From an uncultured Clostridia bacterium (lineage in GTDB: Bacteria > Bacillota > Clostridia > UBA1381): a stretch of DNA of 54,964 nucleotides. This document shows, piece after piece, positions 1-8,754 of the stretch; position 1 is the stretch's first letter, and each line of letters begins with the position of its first letter. Location of the stretch: positions 1-54,964 of the forward strand of contig CAKSOE010000019.1 of the NCBI GenBank assembly GCA_934476675.1, in the 5' to 3' direction. The position numbers and the translations under genes are program-made. A model generated the notes under the pieces. That model saw only the letters and a program-made list of their open reading frames with translations. It made no database searches and was not told where the DNA came from.

Positions 1-147
1 GGCTGGGGCGGAGCTGCCGGTGCACATTATTTTATAGACCGCACGAATAATATAACGGCATATTTCGGAACTCATGTATTGGGATATGAAAAGTTTCAGC
101 AGACGAGAACAAAAATAACAGATATTATACAAGAAATTTACAAGTAA
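1..147 (+). CDS. C-terminal end of a beta-lactamase-like serine hydrolase (partial)
   Basis: The window opens inside a reading frame that runs 48 codons to a TAA. It begins GWGGAAGAHYF and continues with a segment reading ITAYFGTHVLGYEKF. A glycine-rich stretch followed by a beta strand is typical of the C-terminal end of class C beta-lactamase/esterase EstB-type serine hydrolases (penicillin-binding-protein-like fold). The catalytic SxxK and YxN motifs would lie upstream and cannot be seen, so substrate and localisation are unknown. Its end is partly duplicated about 230 bp downstream. Confidence 0.55.
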   Translation, partial: GWGGAAGAHYFIDRTNNITAYFGTHVLGYEKFQQTRTKITDIIQEIYK

Positions 148-244
148 GGAGCAGACAAAAAAGATACAGCATATGTGATAAAATATCCTGACTTAATTGT
201 AAGAGTTTGCGGATTTTCGGCTAAGTTCACATACTTTCTCCCGG

Positions 245-475
245 GTGGCAGCAGGAGGTTATTACAAGGAATTTCTACGAGTAACGGCATATTTCGGAAC
301 TCATGTACCGGGATATAAAATCGAAGAACGTTGGTATATTGATATGAAAGAATTCAGTGATTGGAGAAACTTAGGATTGCTATTTTATACAGGAAAAAGC
401 AAATTTGGTAAAAAATGTTTGAACGAAAATGCCAGTATTTATGCGGAGTTAAGGAGTATTTTTAAAATGTTTTAA
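245..475 (+). pseudogene. Chimeric remnant: serine hydrolase end joined to an excisionase-like HTH end
   Basis: This 76-codon frame is a composite rather than an ordinary gene. Bases 282-307 repeat bases 53-78 exactly (26 bp, the ITAYFGTHV segment of the upstream hydrolase). From base 308 the sequence switches to a stretch that matches 50505-50563 at 56 of 59 positions; there it encodes the C-terminal half of a small HTH protein ending GYKIGGRWYIDMKEFSDW. No good ribosome binding site precedes the first ATG. I read it as recombination debris left by a mobile element. It could still be translated, but no function is implied. Confidence 0.6.
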
Positions 476-494
476 TAAATGTGTGAAAATAGCC

Positions 495-523
495 TTGAAA
501 AAATGAAAAGGAAGTATTATAAT
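495..523 (+). promoter_or_regulatory. Sigma-A type promoter of pta-ackA
   Basis: A TTGAAA box (495-500) and a TATAAT box (518-523) are separated by exactly 17 bp. The pta start codon lies 43 bp further, behind a GAAGGAG ribosome binding site. Inferred from consensus match only. Confidence 0.7.
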
Positions 524-565
524 ATAGTATGGTAAATTTATCAAACATGAGAAGGAGTTTATACA

Positions 566-1564
566 ATGAGTGAGTTTATCGAAAATCTAAAAGTAAAAGC
601 AAAAAATGACATTAAAACAATTGTTCTTGCCGAGGGGGAAGAATTAAGAACAATTCAGTGCGCGGCAATCGTAAAAAAAGAAGGCTACGCAAAGAATATA
701 CTTCTCGGCAATCCCGAAAAGATTAGGGCCGTTGCTGCAAAAGAGAATCTTGACATAGACGGCGTTGAAATAATAAATCCGGAAAACGGAAACGAAGAAT
801 ATGCTCAGCTTTTTGCGGAACTGAGAAAGAAGAAGGGCGTAACGATAGAACAGGCGAGAGAAACGGTTAAGGATCCGCTGTATTACGGAAACATGATGGT
901 TAAAACGGGTGCGGCAGACGGTATGGTCGCAGGTGCGGTTAATTCATCGGCAAATGTTATCCGTCCCGCATTGCAGATTTTAAAGACAGCTCCCGGTACG
1001 AAGCTTGTAAGTGCGTTCTTTATCATGAACGTGCCCGACTGCAAATTCGGCAATAACGGAACATTTGTGTTTGCGGACTGCGGACTTAATCAGGACCCTA
1101 ATGCGGAAGAAGTTTCGGAAATTGCTATTTCATCGGCAAAATCATACAGCCAGCTTATCGGTGATGAACCGAGAGTTGCAATGCTTTCATATTCTACATA
1201 CGGTTCTGCAAAGAGCGATTTGGTAACAAAAATGCAGGAGGCAACAAAACTTGCAAAGGAAAAAGCTCCCGAACTTGCATTGGACGGCGAATTACAGCTT
1301 GATGCCGCTATCGTTGACAGTGTTGCTCAGCAAAAAGCTCCTTCATCGCCGGTTGCAGGAAAAGCAAATGTACTTGTATTCCCGGATCTTAATGCAGGAA
1401 ATATAGGATATAAGCTTGTTCAGCGTCTGGCAAAAGCAGAAGCATACGGCCCTGTACTCCAGGGAATTGCAAAGCCTGTTAACGATTTGTCAAGAGGCTG
1501 CTGTGCAGAGGATATAGCAGGCGTTGTTGCAATTACCGCTATTCAGGCGCAGATGAACGGTTGA
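566..1564 (+). CDS. pta: Phosphate acetyltransferase
   Basis: The 332-residue protein covers the whole PTA_PTB domain and has the usual length of the short, single-domain clostridial enzyme. It interconverts acetyl-CoA plus phosphate with acetyl phosphate plus CoA in the cytoplasm, the first step of acetate formation. The family signature GMVAGAVNS is at residues 119-127, and the C-terminal part carries the conserved NVLVFPDLNAGN segment. The ATG at 566 has a GAAGGAG site 10 bp upstream. ackA follows after 30 bp, so the pair forms the classic pta-ackA operon making ATP by substrate-level phosphorylation. Family assignment is firm. Confidence 0.97.
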   Translation: MSEFIENLKVKAKNDIKTIVLAEGEELRTIQCAAIVKKEGYAKNILLGNPEKIRAVAAKENLDIDGVEIINPENGNEEYAQLFAELRKKKGVTIEQARETVKDPLYYGNMMVKTGAADGMVAGAVNSSANVIRPALQILKTAPGTKLVSAFFIMNVPDCKFGNNGTFVFADCGLNQDPNAEEVSEIAISSAKSYSQLIGDEPRVAMLSYSTYGSAKSDLVTKMQEATKLAKEKAPELALDGELQLDAAIVDSVAQQKAPSSPVAGKANVLVFPDLNAGNIGYKLVQRLAKAEAYGPVLQGIAKPVNDLSRGCCAEDIAGVVAITAIQAQMNG

Positions 1565-1594
1565 AAATAAGCTTACGAAAGGAATAATCTGATA

Positions 1595-2797
1595 ATGAAA
1601 ATATTTGTAGTTAACTGCGGAAGTTCTTCTCTTAAATATCAGCTTTTTGATATGGACAGTGAAAGCGTTCTTGCAAAGGGACTTTGTGAAAGAATAGGTA
1701 TTGACGGCTCAAAGCTGACCCATAAGCCGGTAGGCAAGGACAAGTATGTTAAAGAAGCTCAGATGCAGACTCATAAAGAAGCTATCGAGCTGGTTTTGGA
1801 GGCTCTTACTGATAAAGAACACGGTGTAATAGGCGATGTAAACGAAATCAGCGCTATCGGACATCGTGTACTTCACGGCGGCAACACATATACAGAATCA
1901 ATTAAGGTTGACGAAGATGTTAAAAAAGTAATCCGTGAATGTTTTGATTTGGGTCCGCTCCACAATCCGGCTAACCTTATCGGTATTGAAGCTTGCGAGG
2001 AAGCTATGCCGGGAAAGCCTAACGTTGCTGTGTTTGATACGGCTTTCGGTGTGGCAATGCCCGAAAAAGCATATTTATATGCCATTCCGTATAAATATTA
2101 TGAGAAGTACAAGGTTCGTCGTTATGGATTTCACGGAACAAGCCATATGTTTGTTTCAAATGAAGCTATTAAGTTCGGAAATCTTGATCCGAAAACGGCG
2201 AAAGTAATCGTTTGTCATCTCGGAAACGGTGCAAGCGTATCAGCTTCAATCGGCGGCAAGTGCGTTGACAGTTCAATGGGACTTACTCCGCTTGAAGGAC
2301 TTATCATGGGTACACGCTCGGGAGATATTGACGGGGCTGTTTTACAGTTTATCTGCAATCACGAGAATATAGACATAAATGAAATGCTTAATATTCTTAA
2401 TAAAAAATCGGGAGTATTGGGTATGAGCGGTGTTTCTTCGGACTTCCGTGATGTAAGTAAGGCGGCAGCAGAGGGAAATGCAAGAGCAAACGCTGCGCTT
2501 GAAGCGTTCAGATACAGAGTTGCGAAATATATCGGCGCATATGCGGCAGCAATGAACGGTGTTGACGCAATTGCCTTTACGGCAGGCGTCGGCGAAAACG
2601 ACATTGAAGTGCGTAAGCTTGTCTGTGACGAATATCTCGGTTATCTCGGAGTTAAGATTGACGATGAACTGAATAACGTAAAAGGGGAAAAGAGAGTAAT
2701 TTCCGCAGCCGATTCAAAGGTAAAGGTTATGCTTCTTCCCACAAACGAGGAACTTATGATTGCGCTTGACGCAAAGAGAATAGTTGAAAATGCTTAA
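1595..2797 (+). CDS. ackA: Acetate kinase
   Basis: The 400-residue protein is full length for acetate kinase, a sugar kinase/Hsp70/actin-fold enzyme that transfers phosphate from acetyl phosphate to ADP. The N-terminal motif NCGSSSLKYQ (residues 7-16), GHRVLHGG in the first third, FHGTSH near residue 178 and the HLGNGASV segment are all present. An AAGGAATAA site precedes the ATG. It is cotranscribed with pta, 30 bp upstream, and the operon ends in a strong hairpin just after the stop codon. Together the two genes generate ATP and acetate at the end of fermentation. Confidence 0.97.
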   Translation: MKIFVVNCGSSSLKYQLFDMDSESVLAKGLCERIGIDGSKLTHKPVGKDKYVKEAQMQTHKEAIELVLEALTDKEHGVIGDVNEISAIGHRVLHGGNTYTESIKVDEDVKKVIRECFDLGPLHNPANLIGIEACEEAMPGKPNVAVFDTAFGVAMPEKAYLYAIPYKYYEKYKVRRYGFHGTSHMFVSNEAIKFGNLDPKTAKVIVCHLGNGASVSASIGGKCVDSSMGLTPLEGLIMGTRSGDIDGAVLQFICNHENIDINEMLNILNKKSGVLGMSGVSSDFRDVSKAAAEGNARANAALEAFRYRVAKYIGAYAAAMNGVDAIAFTAGVGENDIEVRKLVCDEYLGYLGVKIDDELNNVKGEKRVISAADSKVKVMLLPTNEELMIALDAKRIVENA

Positions 2798-2800
2798 TTA

Positions 2801-2838
2801 TACAGGGTTGCTGCATGAGCGGCAACCCTGTATTTGTT
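2801..2838 (+). terminator. Terminator shared by ackA and the convergent gene
   Basis: An 11-bp perfect stem (2801-2811 pairs with 2822-2832, starting TACAGGGTTGC) encloses a 10-base loop and is followed by a T-rich tail. The convergent gene on the minus strand ends at 2837, so the hairpin probably serves both. Confidence 0.85.
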
Positions 2839-3814
2839 ATATAATTCTTATATCATAGCTTTCCAGAAACGAATTTATAAGCAACAAATGATATATAAGC
2901 TGCCATGATGCCGTTTGTCTGTTGTCGACAAGTTCACGGACTTTATCCATATCAAAGAATGCTGAAACAGGCGCATTGTTGTCAGCGATTATTTCGTACA
3001 GTTTGTTTACGGCAGCCTCGATATGCGGCAGCTCATAAATGCTGCGCTCTCTGTAAAGATGCGAATATTCTTCCAAACCGAGAGTATCGCGCACAGCGCT
3101 TTTAAGCAGCGGATTAATGTCCTCCGGCATAAATACGGAGTGCAGCGGCTCTTTTTTAAGCATAGCAGCATCGGGTCTGAAATTCATGGTTTTTGTTTCT
3201 TTTCGGTTCACTATAAGGCAATGCGAGGGCTTTAACAATTTCACACCGCAAAACAGGCTTTCTCCCGGCAAACGCATTGCCGAAAAAAGCGCACATAATC
3301 CGTTTTTGTCCATTTTAGGCTTTAGCCCCGGAAATTTAAAAAGCGAGTGAATATCTGTTGAAAAAACCGTAATACCGTTTGTTTCGGTATAAAACAGCGG
3401 CGTAATTCCAAGACTGTCGGTGCAGATAAATACACACTGGCGCATTGCGTCCCACACAGCGATGCAGAAATGCCCCGAAAGCTTTTCGGAACAGAATCTG
3501 CCGTAATGAATATATGAATACAAAATTATTTCAGTGTCCAAATTGCCGCTAAATTCATATCCGCAGCGCATCAATTCCTTTTTTATATCATCTCCGTTGT
3601 AAAGCTTGCCGCAGAACATGACCGTAAATTCATATCCGGCAACCGTGCGCCGTATCGGCGGCAAAACCTCCGGCGAACAGACAAATACCGCGTGTTCTCC
3701 GACACATATGCCGTTTTCGCCGTAAGCGCCCATTTCATGCGCAAGACGGTCGGAAAGCGGTGCGTTTTTTATGTAGTTGTCTTTAAAATTTATAAATCCG
3801 CAGATACTGCACAT
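2837..3814 (-). CDS. Asparagine synthetase-like protein lacking the ATP-pyrophosphatase core
   Basis: I place the start at 3814, so the protein begins MCSICGF with the catalytic Cys2 of class II glutamine amidotransferases and sits behind an AGGAAG site; the longer upstream frame adds 19 unlikely residues. The first 170 or so residues follow the Ntn glutaminase domain of AsnB, including a GxLxNGDD-like segment and DSLGITPLFY. The last 30 residues (DNRQTASWQLIYHLLLINSF) look like the extreme C-terminus of asparagine synthetases. The central synthetase domain with its SGGLDSS PP-loop is missing, and the 325-residue length compares with about 500-630 in intact enzymes. It may bind or hydrolyse glutamine but should not make asparagine. 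Confidence 0.7.
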   Translation of the reverse strand: MCSICGFINFKDNYIKNAPLSDRLAHEMGAYGENGICVGEHAVFVCSPEVLPPIRRTVAGYEFTVMFCGKLYNGDDIKKELMRCGYEFSGNLDTEIILYSYIHYGRFCSEKLSGHFCIAVWDAMRQCVFICTDSLGITPLFYTETNGITVFSTDIHSLFKFPGLKPKMDKNGLCALFSAMRLPGESLFCGVKLLKPSHCLIVNRKETKTMNFRPDAAMLKKEPLHSVFMPEDINPLLKSAVRDTLGLEEYSHLYRERSIYELPHIEAAVNKLYEIIADNNAPVSAFFDMDKVRELVDNRQTASWQLIYHLLLINSFLESYDIRII

Positions 3815-3910
3815 AACAATCTTCCTTTCTGCCGAGATAGACGTATAGCTAAATAATGCGTGTATACACATAACTATATTATGAAAACATACAAAATTCG
3901 GTGAATACTA

Positions 3911-3939
3911 TTGCAATAAATTTCAAAATGAGTTATAAT
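3911..3939 (+). promoter_or_regulatory. Promoter of the ilvA-hisIE gene string
   Basis: TTGCAA (3911-3916) and TATAAT (3934-3939) are 17 bp apart, 37 bp before the ilvA start at 3976. Confidence 0.65.
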
Positions 3940-3975
3940 AAAATGAGTACAAGTATATTGAAAGGGTTGATAACA

Positions 3976-5184
3976 ATGGATTTATCTTTACAGGAAATTG
4001 AACTTGCCGCAAAACGGCTGAGCGGCACAATTCACAGAACGAAGATTGAGAAGTCTACTACATTTTCGGCAATGTCGGGGGCTGAGGTTTATTTAAAATA
4101 TGAAAACCAGCAAAAAACAGGTTCTTTTAAGATACGCGGTGCATCTAATAAGATTGCAGCTTTGGTAGAGCGCGGAGAACTTAAAGCGGCTGTTGCATCG
4201 TCTGCCGGAAACCATGCGCAGGGAACAGCCTATGCTTCGCACGTTTACGGTATACCTGCAACAATCGTTATGCCAAAATCAACACCTATTGCAAAAGCTG
4301 CCGCAACCGAAGGCTATGGCGCAAAAGTAGTGCTTTACGGAGACTGCTATGATGATGCATACAAAAAAGCGGTTGAAATAGTCGAAAAAGAGGGTGCAAC
4401 CTTTATTCATCCTTATAACGACCTTGAAGTTATGGCAGGACAGGGAACAATCGGAATTGAAGTTCTTGAAGACTTACCGACGGTTGATATGGTAGTGGTA
4501 CCGGCAGGCGGCGGCGGTCTGCTTGCGGGAATAGCGGCTTGTATTAAACAGATAAATCCGAGAGTAAAAATAGTCGGAGTTCAGGCAGAGGGCGCTCCGG
4601 CAATATATAAATCGTTTAAAAACAAAAAGTATACCACTACCGATTCGGTAAGAACTATTGCAGACGGTATTGCCGTAAAAATGCCGGGCGATAAGACGGT
4701 TGAGCTTATAAATAAGTATGCAGATGAAATAGTTACGGTTTCCGACGCGGAAATATCGGCTGCGATTCTGCTGCTTTTGGAGCGCACAAAGCAGGTTGTT
4801 GAGCCGGCAGGTGCAACGCCGCTTGCCGCTGTATTGAATAATAAGCTTGACGTAAAGGGCAAGAGAGTGGTGTGCGTTATGTCGGGAGGAAACATTGATG
4901 TTTCGTTTATCCAGAGAATAATTGAGCTTGGACTTGTTTCAAGAGAAAGAAAACTGAAATTCAAGGCTACGCTTCTTGATATTCCGGGAAGTCTTGAACA
5001 TCTGTCAAGAGTGCTTAAAGAAGCAAACGCAAACATAGTAATGGCACAGCATGACAGATTGAGTGCGGAGCTTGACCCGAACGAAGCAATTATACATATT
5101 GCTTGTGAAGTCGGCGGTAAGGAGCACGGCGAAAAAGTAATTAAGGCATTGGAGAAAAACGGCTATACGGTGGAAAGAGAATAA
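3976..5184 (+). CDS. ilvA: Threonine ammonia-lyase (threonine dehydratase)
   Basis: The start at 3976 gives a 402-residue protein beginning MDLSLQEIEL; the frame extends further upstream but overlaps the promoter. It is a PLP enzyme of the tryptophan-synthase-beta fold that deaminates threonine to 2-oxobutanoate. The Schiff-base lysine is K52 in GSFKIRGA and the phosphate-binding loop is the glycine-rich PAGGGGLLAG around residues 175-184. A C-terminal ACT-like regulatory domain follows from about residue 325. The length and single ACT domain fit the TdcB/short IlvA group of Firmicutes, so a biosynthetic versus catabolic role cannot be told from the sequence. Confidence 0.93.
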   Translation: MDLSLQEIELAAKRLSGTIHRTKIEKSTTFSAMSGAEVYLKYENQQKTGSFKIRGASNKIAALVERGELKAAVASSAGNHAQGTAYASHVYGIPATIVMPKSTPIAKAAATEGYGAKVVLYGDCYDDAYKKAVEIVEKEGATFIHPYNDLEVMAGQGTIGIEVLEDLPTVDMVVVPAGGGGLLAGIAACIKQINPRVKIVGVQAEGAPAIYKSFKNKKYTTTDSVRTIADGIAVKMPGDKTVELINKYADEIVTVSDAEISAAILLLLERTKQVVEPAGATPLAAVLNNKLDVKGKRVVCVMSGGNIDVSFIQRIIELGLVSRERKLKFKATLLDIPGSLEHLSRVLKEANANIVMAQHDRLSAELDPNEAIIHIACEVGGKEHGEKVIKALEKNGYTVERE

Positions 5185-5208
5185 TGATTTATTGAAAGGA
5201 ACCCGAAT

Positions 5209-6402
5209 ATGATTAAGAAATCTTTGCTTTCTCTTATTTACGAATCGGCATCAATACAACGCTGGAATGATCATATACGTCCGTGGTCAGGCTTTACGGA
5301 GTTGGACAAGCAGGCGCATAAAATGTTCTATGCGTATGTGCTTGCACAGTGCGAGGGCAGTGAGGTTGACCGGTTAAAGCTTGTTGAGGGCGGAATTTTT
5401 GAGTTTTTTCACAGGGGAGTGCTCACGGATATAAAGCCGCCGATATACCATAAGCTGATTAAAGAAAAGGGCAGACAAATTGATAAATGGGTACTTGAAC
5501 AGCTGCGTGAAATGACTGACGGCATAGGCGGCGGATTTTTTGACAGAATGGAAAGATACTTCATGGAGGACGATTACAGTGCGCTTGAAAAAAAGATTTT
5601 AAAAGCGGCGCACTATTACGCCACGGATTGGGAGTTTCGTGTGATTTATCCGCTGAATCAGCAAACCTACGGCATCGAACAGGTTAAGCTTGAAATGGCG
5701 CAGGGATTGGCTGCGTGCGATACTTTCAGAGGGTTTAAGTATTTTGCGGGGAGCGAGTATTTAAAACAGTTTTTGTCACTTTTGGGAAAGCTTAGGTATC
5801 AGCAGAGATGGGCAAAGGCGGTCAGAATGCCGGCAACATTTGTAATGGGGCATATGTTGGTTGTGGCGGTTATGTCATATTTTATGACGCTTGAACTGGA
5901 TAATCCGTGCAGTGAAAGGTGTGTAAATAACTTTTTCGGCGGATTATTCCATGACCTGCCGGAGGTGCTGACGCGTGATATTGTTTCGCCGGTAAAATCC
6001 TCTGTTGAGGGTTTGGGCGGATTGATAAACGAGATTGAGGACGAACAGATGCAGGCGGTAATATATCCGCTTCTGCCGCCGTCTTGGCATGAAGAAATCA
6101 AGTATTTTACAAAAAATGAGTTTTCTTCAAAGATTGTTAAAAACGGCAGGGTAGAGATTGTTACCTCCGATATGATAAACGAAAATTACAATGATAATCA
6201 TTTCCATCCGATTGACGGTGAGATAATACGCGCCTGCGACCATTTGTCGGCGTATATCGAAGCGTATTTATCACTGACCTACGGTTTGAAATCGGAGCAG
6301 ATGCAAAGCGGCTATGAACATCTCACGGGAAAATATGACAATAGGGCGATTGGCGGAATTGATTTCGGTATTCCGTTCGGATATTTTAAGATAGATGAAT
6401 AA
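5209..6402 (+). CDS. HD-domain phosphohydrolase-like protein
   Basis: This 397-residue protein contains an HD metal-dependent phosphohydrolase region in its C-terminal half: His215 in VMGHMLVV is followed by the His248-Asp249 pair in GGLFHDLPEV, and an acidic ACDHLSAYIEA segment near residue 345 can supply the last metal ligand. That layout resembles YfbR/HDDC2-type nucleotidases. The N-terminal 200 residues also contain a possible first HD-like region (DKQAHKMFYA) but lack a clear HD pair. It starts 24 bp after ilvA behind GAAAGGAACC and overlaps recX by 8 bp, so it is in the same operon. The substrate is unknown. Confidence 0.8.
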   Translation: MIKKSLLSLIYESASIQRWNDHIRPWSGFTELDKQAHKMFYAYVLAQCEGSEVDRLKLVEGGIFEFFHRGVLTDIKPPIYHKLIKEKGRQIDKWVLEQLREMTDGIGGGFFDRMERYFMEDDYSALEKKILKAAHYYATDWEFRVIYPLNQQTYGIEQVKLEMAQGLAACDTFRGFKYFAGSEYLKQFLSLLGKLRYQQRWAKAVRMPATFVMGHMLVVAVMSYFMTLELDNPCSERCVNNFFGGLFHDLPEVLTRDIVSPVKSSVEGLGGLINEIEDEQMQAVIYPLLPPSWHEEIKYFTKNEFSSKIVKNGRVEIVTSDMINENYNDNHFHPIDGEIIRACDHLSAYIEAYLSLTYGLKSEQMQSGYEHLTGKYDNRAIGGIDFGIPFGYFKIDE

Positions 6403-6874
6403 ACAAAAAACGATTGAAAATTATGAACAGGCAAAGGATAAAGCGCTTAGACTTCTGACCTTTCGCGCACATTCGGAATATGAGCTTAGAAATAAGCTCA
6501 AAACAGCCGGAGCGAAAGATGAGGATATAGAGAGAACGCTTGATTTTTGCCGAAGATATAAATTTGTAAATGATTTGCAGTATGCGCAGTATAAGGCGCG
6601 CGATTTGAAAAATCTGAAAAAATTCGGCAGACGCAGAATAGAAACAGAGCTTAAAATGAAAGGAATTTCTGCCGAATTGATTGACGAAGCGCTGTCGGAA
6701 CTGGATTTTGAGGATAATACTGCGCTTTTGGCGCTTGTAAAGAAGAAGCTTGGCGGCGATTTTGAAAGAAAGAGCGCTGACCGCTGTATAAGATATTTTA
6801 TGTACCGCGGCTATGAGCTTGGCGAAATTAAAAAATGTATTGAACAGTTAAAGGAAGAATCGGATGAAATGTAA
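6395..6874 (+). CDS. recX: Regulatory protein RecX
   Basis: The 159-residue protein is built of three-helix repeats typical of RecX: an RALRLLTFRAHSEYELRNKL-like first repeat, a YKFVNDLQYA segment, and a last repeat with RCIRYFMYRGYELGEI. RecX binds RecA filaments and limits recombinase activity. The ATG at 6395 overlaps the end of the HD gene by 8 bp, and its own end overlaps rimO by 11 bp, so translation is probably coupled. recA itself is not in this window. Confidence 0.88.
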   Translation: MNKQKTIENYEQAKDKALRLLTFRAHSEYELRNKLKTAGAKDEDIERTLDFCRRYKFVNDLQYAQYKARDLKNLKKFGRRRIETELKMKGISAELIDEALSELDFEDNTALLALVKKKLGGDFERKSADRCIRYFMYRGYELGEIKKCIEQLKEESDEM

Positions 6875-8195
6875 GATAGGAATGGTATCGCTCGGATGCG
6901 CAAAAAATCAGAACGATGCCGAAATAATGCTCGGTATTTTGCTGCAAGACGGCTGTGAAATAGTTGCAGACCCGTCACAGGCGGATGTTATAATCGTTAA
7001 CACGTGCGGATTTATTGAGTCGGCAAAGCGTGAATCAATAGATGCGCTTTTGGAAATGGCAGAGTATAAAGAGGATAAGTGCCGTCTGCTTATTGCATCG
7101 GGATGCCTTGCAGAACGTTACAGTGAAGAAATCGCAAAGGAAATTCCGGAGGTTGACGCAATTATCGGTACGGGAGATTATGACAGAATTGCAGAAGCAA
7201 TTAAAAAAGCATTTGACGGCGAGAAGCCGATTATATGCGGACATAAGGACAGAACGCCGGAGGAACGGCTGCCGAGGGTTTTGTCAACTCCGCCGTATAC
7301 TGCGTATCTGAAAATTGCCGATGGCTGTGACAACAACTGTACCTATTGTGCTATTCCGAAAATAAGGGGAAAATTCCGAAGCAGAGCGATAGACGATATT
7401 GTTTCAGAAGCGGAGGAATTGGCGGAAAACGGCGTAAAAGAACTCATACTTATTGCACAGGATACAACGCGTTACGGAGTTGATTTGTACGGAAAGTATT
7501 CGCTGGACAGCTTGCTTGAAGAATTGGTAAAAATAGAAAAAATTCAATGGATAAGAGTGCATTATTATTATACCGAAGCGATTACCGAAGGTCTTATTAC
7601 GACAATGGCTAAATATGATAAAATATGCAATTATATTGATATGCCGATACAGCATATAAATAATACAATATTGCGGCGCATGGCAAGAAGGACAACGCGT
7701 GAGGAAACGATTGAAAAAATCAAAATGATTCGTGAAAAAATGTCTGATTGTACAATACGAACCTCGATAATTGTGGGTTTCCCCGGTGAAACGGAGGAAC
7801 AGTTTAACGAGCTGTATGAGTTTGTAAAAAATATTCGCTTTGACCGCATGGGAGTTTTTTCGTATTCACAGGAGGAGGGAACTCCGGCGGCAGAGTTTGA
7901 AAATCAGATTGATGAAGAAACAAAGCAAAAAAGGCTTGACGCTCTGATGACGCTTCAGCAGGGAATATCGCTCGAAATGAATCGTGCGAAAATCGGCAAT
8001 GTGATTGAAGTTATAGTCGAAGGTTACGATGCAGACAATTTCCTGTTCTACGGCAGAAGCCGCGGCGACAGTATTGATGTTGACGGAAAAGTATATTTCG
8101 GAACGGAAAATGAAGTAGACGAGGGTGATATCATCAAAGTAAAAATAGTTGATGCCGATGAATATGACCTTACCGGTCAGCGTGTGGAGGAATAG
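6864..8195 (+). CDS. rimO: Ribosomal protein uS12 methylthiotransferase RimO
   Basis: This is a full-length 443-residue radical SAM methylthiotransferase that modifies an aspartate of ribosomal protein S12. The N-terminal MTTase domain has three cysteines for the auxiliary cluster (LGCAKNQ, NTCGFI, SGCLAERY). The radical SAM cluster motif CxxxCxxC is C155-C159-C162 (CDNNCTYC). A C-terminal TRAM domain follows from about residue 375. The NQNDAE/IRGKFRSR context favours RimO over MiaB. The start lies within recX, and pgsA begins 4 bp after the stop, matching the common rimO-pgsA order in Firmicutes. Confidence 0.95.
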   Translation: MKCKIGMVSLGCAKNQNDAEIMLGILLQDGCEIVADPSQADVIIVNTCGFIESAKRESIDALLEMAEYKEDKCRLLIASGCLAERYSEEIAKEIPEVDAIIGTGDYDRIAEAIKKAFDGEKPIICGHKDRTPEERLPRVLSTPPYTAYLKIADGCDNNCTYCAIPKIRGKFRSRAIDDIVSEAEELAENGVKELILIAQDTTRYGVDLYGKYSLDSLLEELVKIEKIQWIRVHYYYTEAITEGLITTMAKYDKICNYIDMPIQHINNTILRRMARRTTREETIEKIKMIREKMSDCTIRTSIIVGFPGETEEQFNELYEFVKNIRFDRMGVFSYSQEEGTPAAEFENQIDEETKQKRLDALMTLQQGISLEMNRAKIGNVIEVIVEGYDADNFLFYGRSRGDSIDVDGKVYFGTENEVDEGDIIKVKIVDADEYDLTGQRVEE

Positions 8196-8198
8196 AAT

Positions 8199-8738
8199 AT
8201 GAATACAGCAAATAAGCTTACATTGTTAAGAGTGGTGCTTGTTCCGGTATTTATGGCGTTTATGCTTACGGAGGGAACAGCATGGCAGATAGCGGCGCTG
8301 GCGGTGTTTATCATCGCGTCGCTTACGGATATGATTGACGGAAAAATAGCAAGAAAGTATAACCAGATAACGACTTTCGGTAAGTTTGCGGATCCGCTGG
8401 CGGATAAAATGCTGATAACAGCGGCGTTTCTTGTTTTTCTGCAAAAGGGTGTAATAAATTCGTGGGCGGTAATGATTGTTATGGCACGTGAATTTATGGT
8501 TGCCGGAGTGCGTTTGGCAGCAGTTGCGGAGGGTACGGTTATAGCTGCATCTATATGGGGAAAGCTGAAAACTGTTTCGCAAATGGCTGCGGTAATTATT
8601 GCATTAATAGTATTAAATATTCCGTCACTGAACGGTGTGCTTGTGACTAATGTGTGTATATGGATTTCTGTTATTCTGACGGTTTTGTCGGGGGCGGATT
8701 ACCTTATAAAGAACTGGCATTTAATGAAGCTGAAATAA
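8199..8738 (+). CDS. pgsA: CDP-diacylglycerol-glycerol-3-phosphate 3-phosphatidyltransferase
   Basis: The 179-residue protein is a small polytopic CDP-alcohol phosphatidyltransferase that makes phosphatidylglycerol phosphate in the membrane. The complete signature D-x2-DG-x2-AR-x8-G-x3-D-x3-D is visible from Asp44 to Asp69 (DMIDGKIAR then GKFADPLAD). Several hydrophobic helices flank it. It begins 4 bp after rimO, behind a GGAGGAATAG site that lies within the end of rimO. Confidence 0.95.
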   Translation: MNTANKLTLLRVVLVPVFMAFMLTEGTAWQIAALAVFIIASLTDMIDGKIARKYNQITTFGKFADPLADKMLITAAFLVFLQKGVINSWAVMIVMAREFMVAGVRLAAVAEGTVIAASIWGKLKTVSQMAAVIIALIVLNIPSLNGVLVTNVCIWISVILTVLSGADYLIKNWHLMKLK

Positions 8739-8754
8739 TTCGGAGGGATTACGA

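Noticed and set aside
1935..2207. Frame overlapping ackA on the same strand
   Set aside because: It lies wholly inside ackA in another frame, without a ribosome binding site. Many similar frames across the window are shadows of real genes and were left out.
2905..3350. Plus-strand frames opposite the asparagine-synthetase-like gene
   Set aside because: Low-quality composition and no start signals; they vanish when the minus frame is taken as coding.
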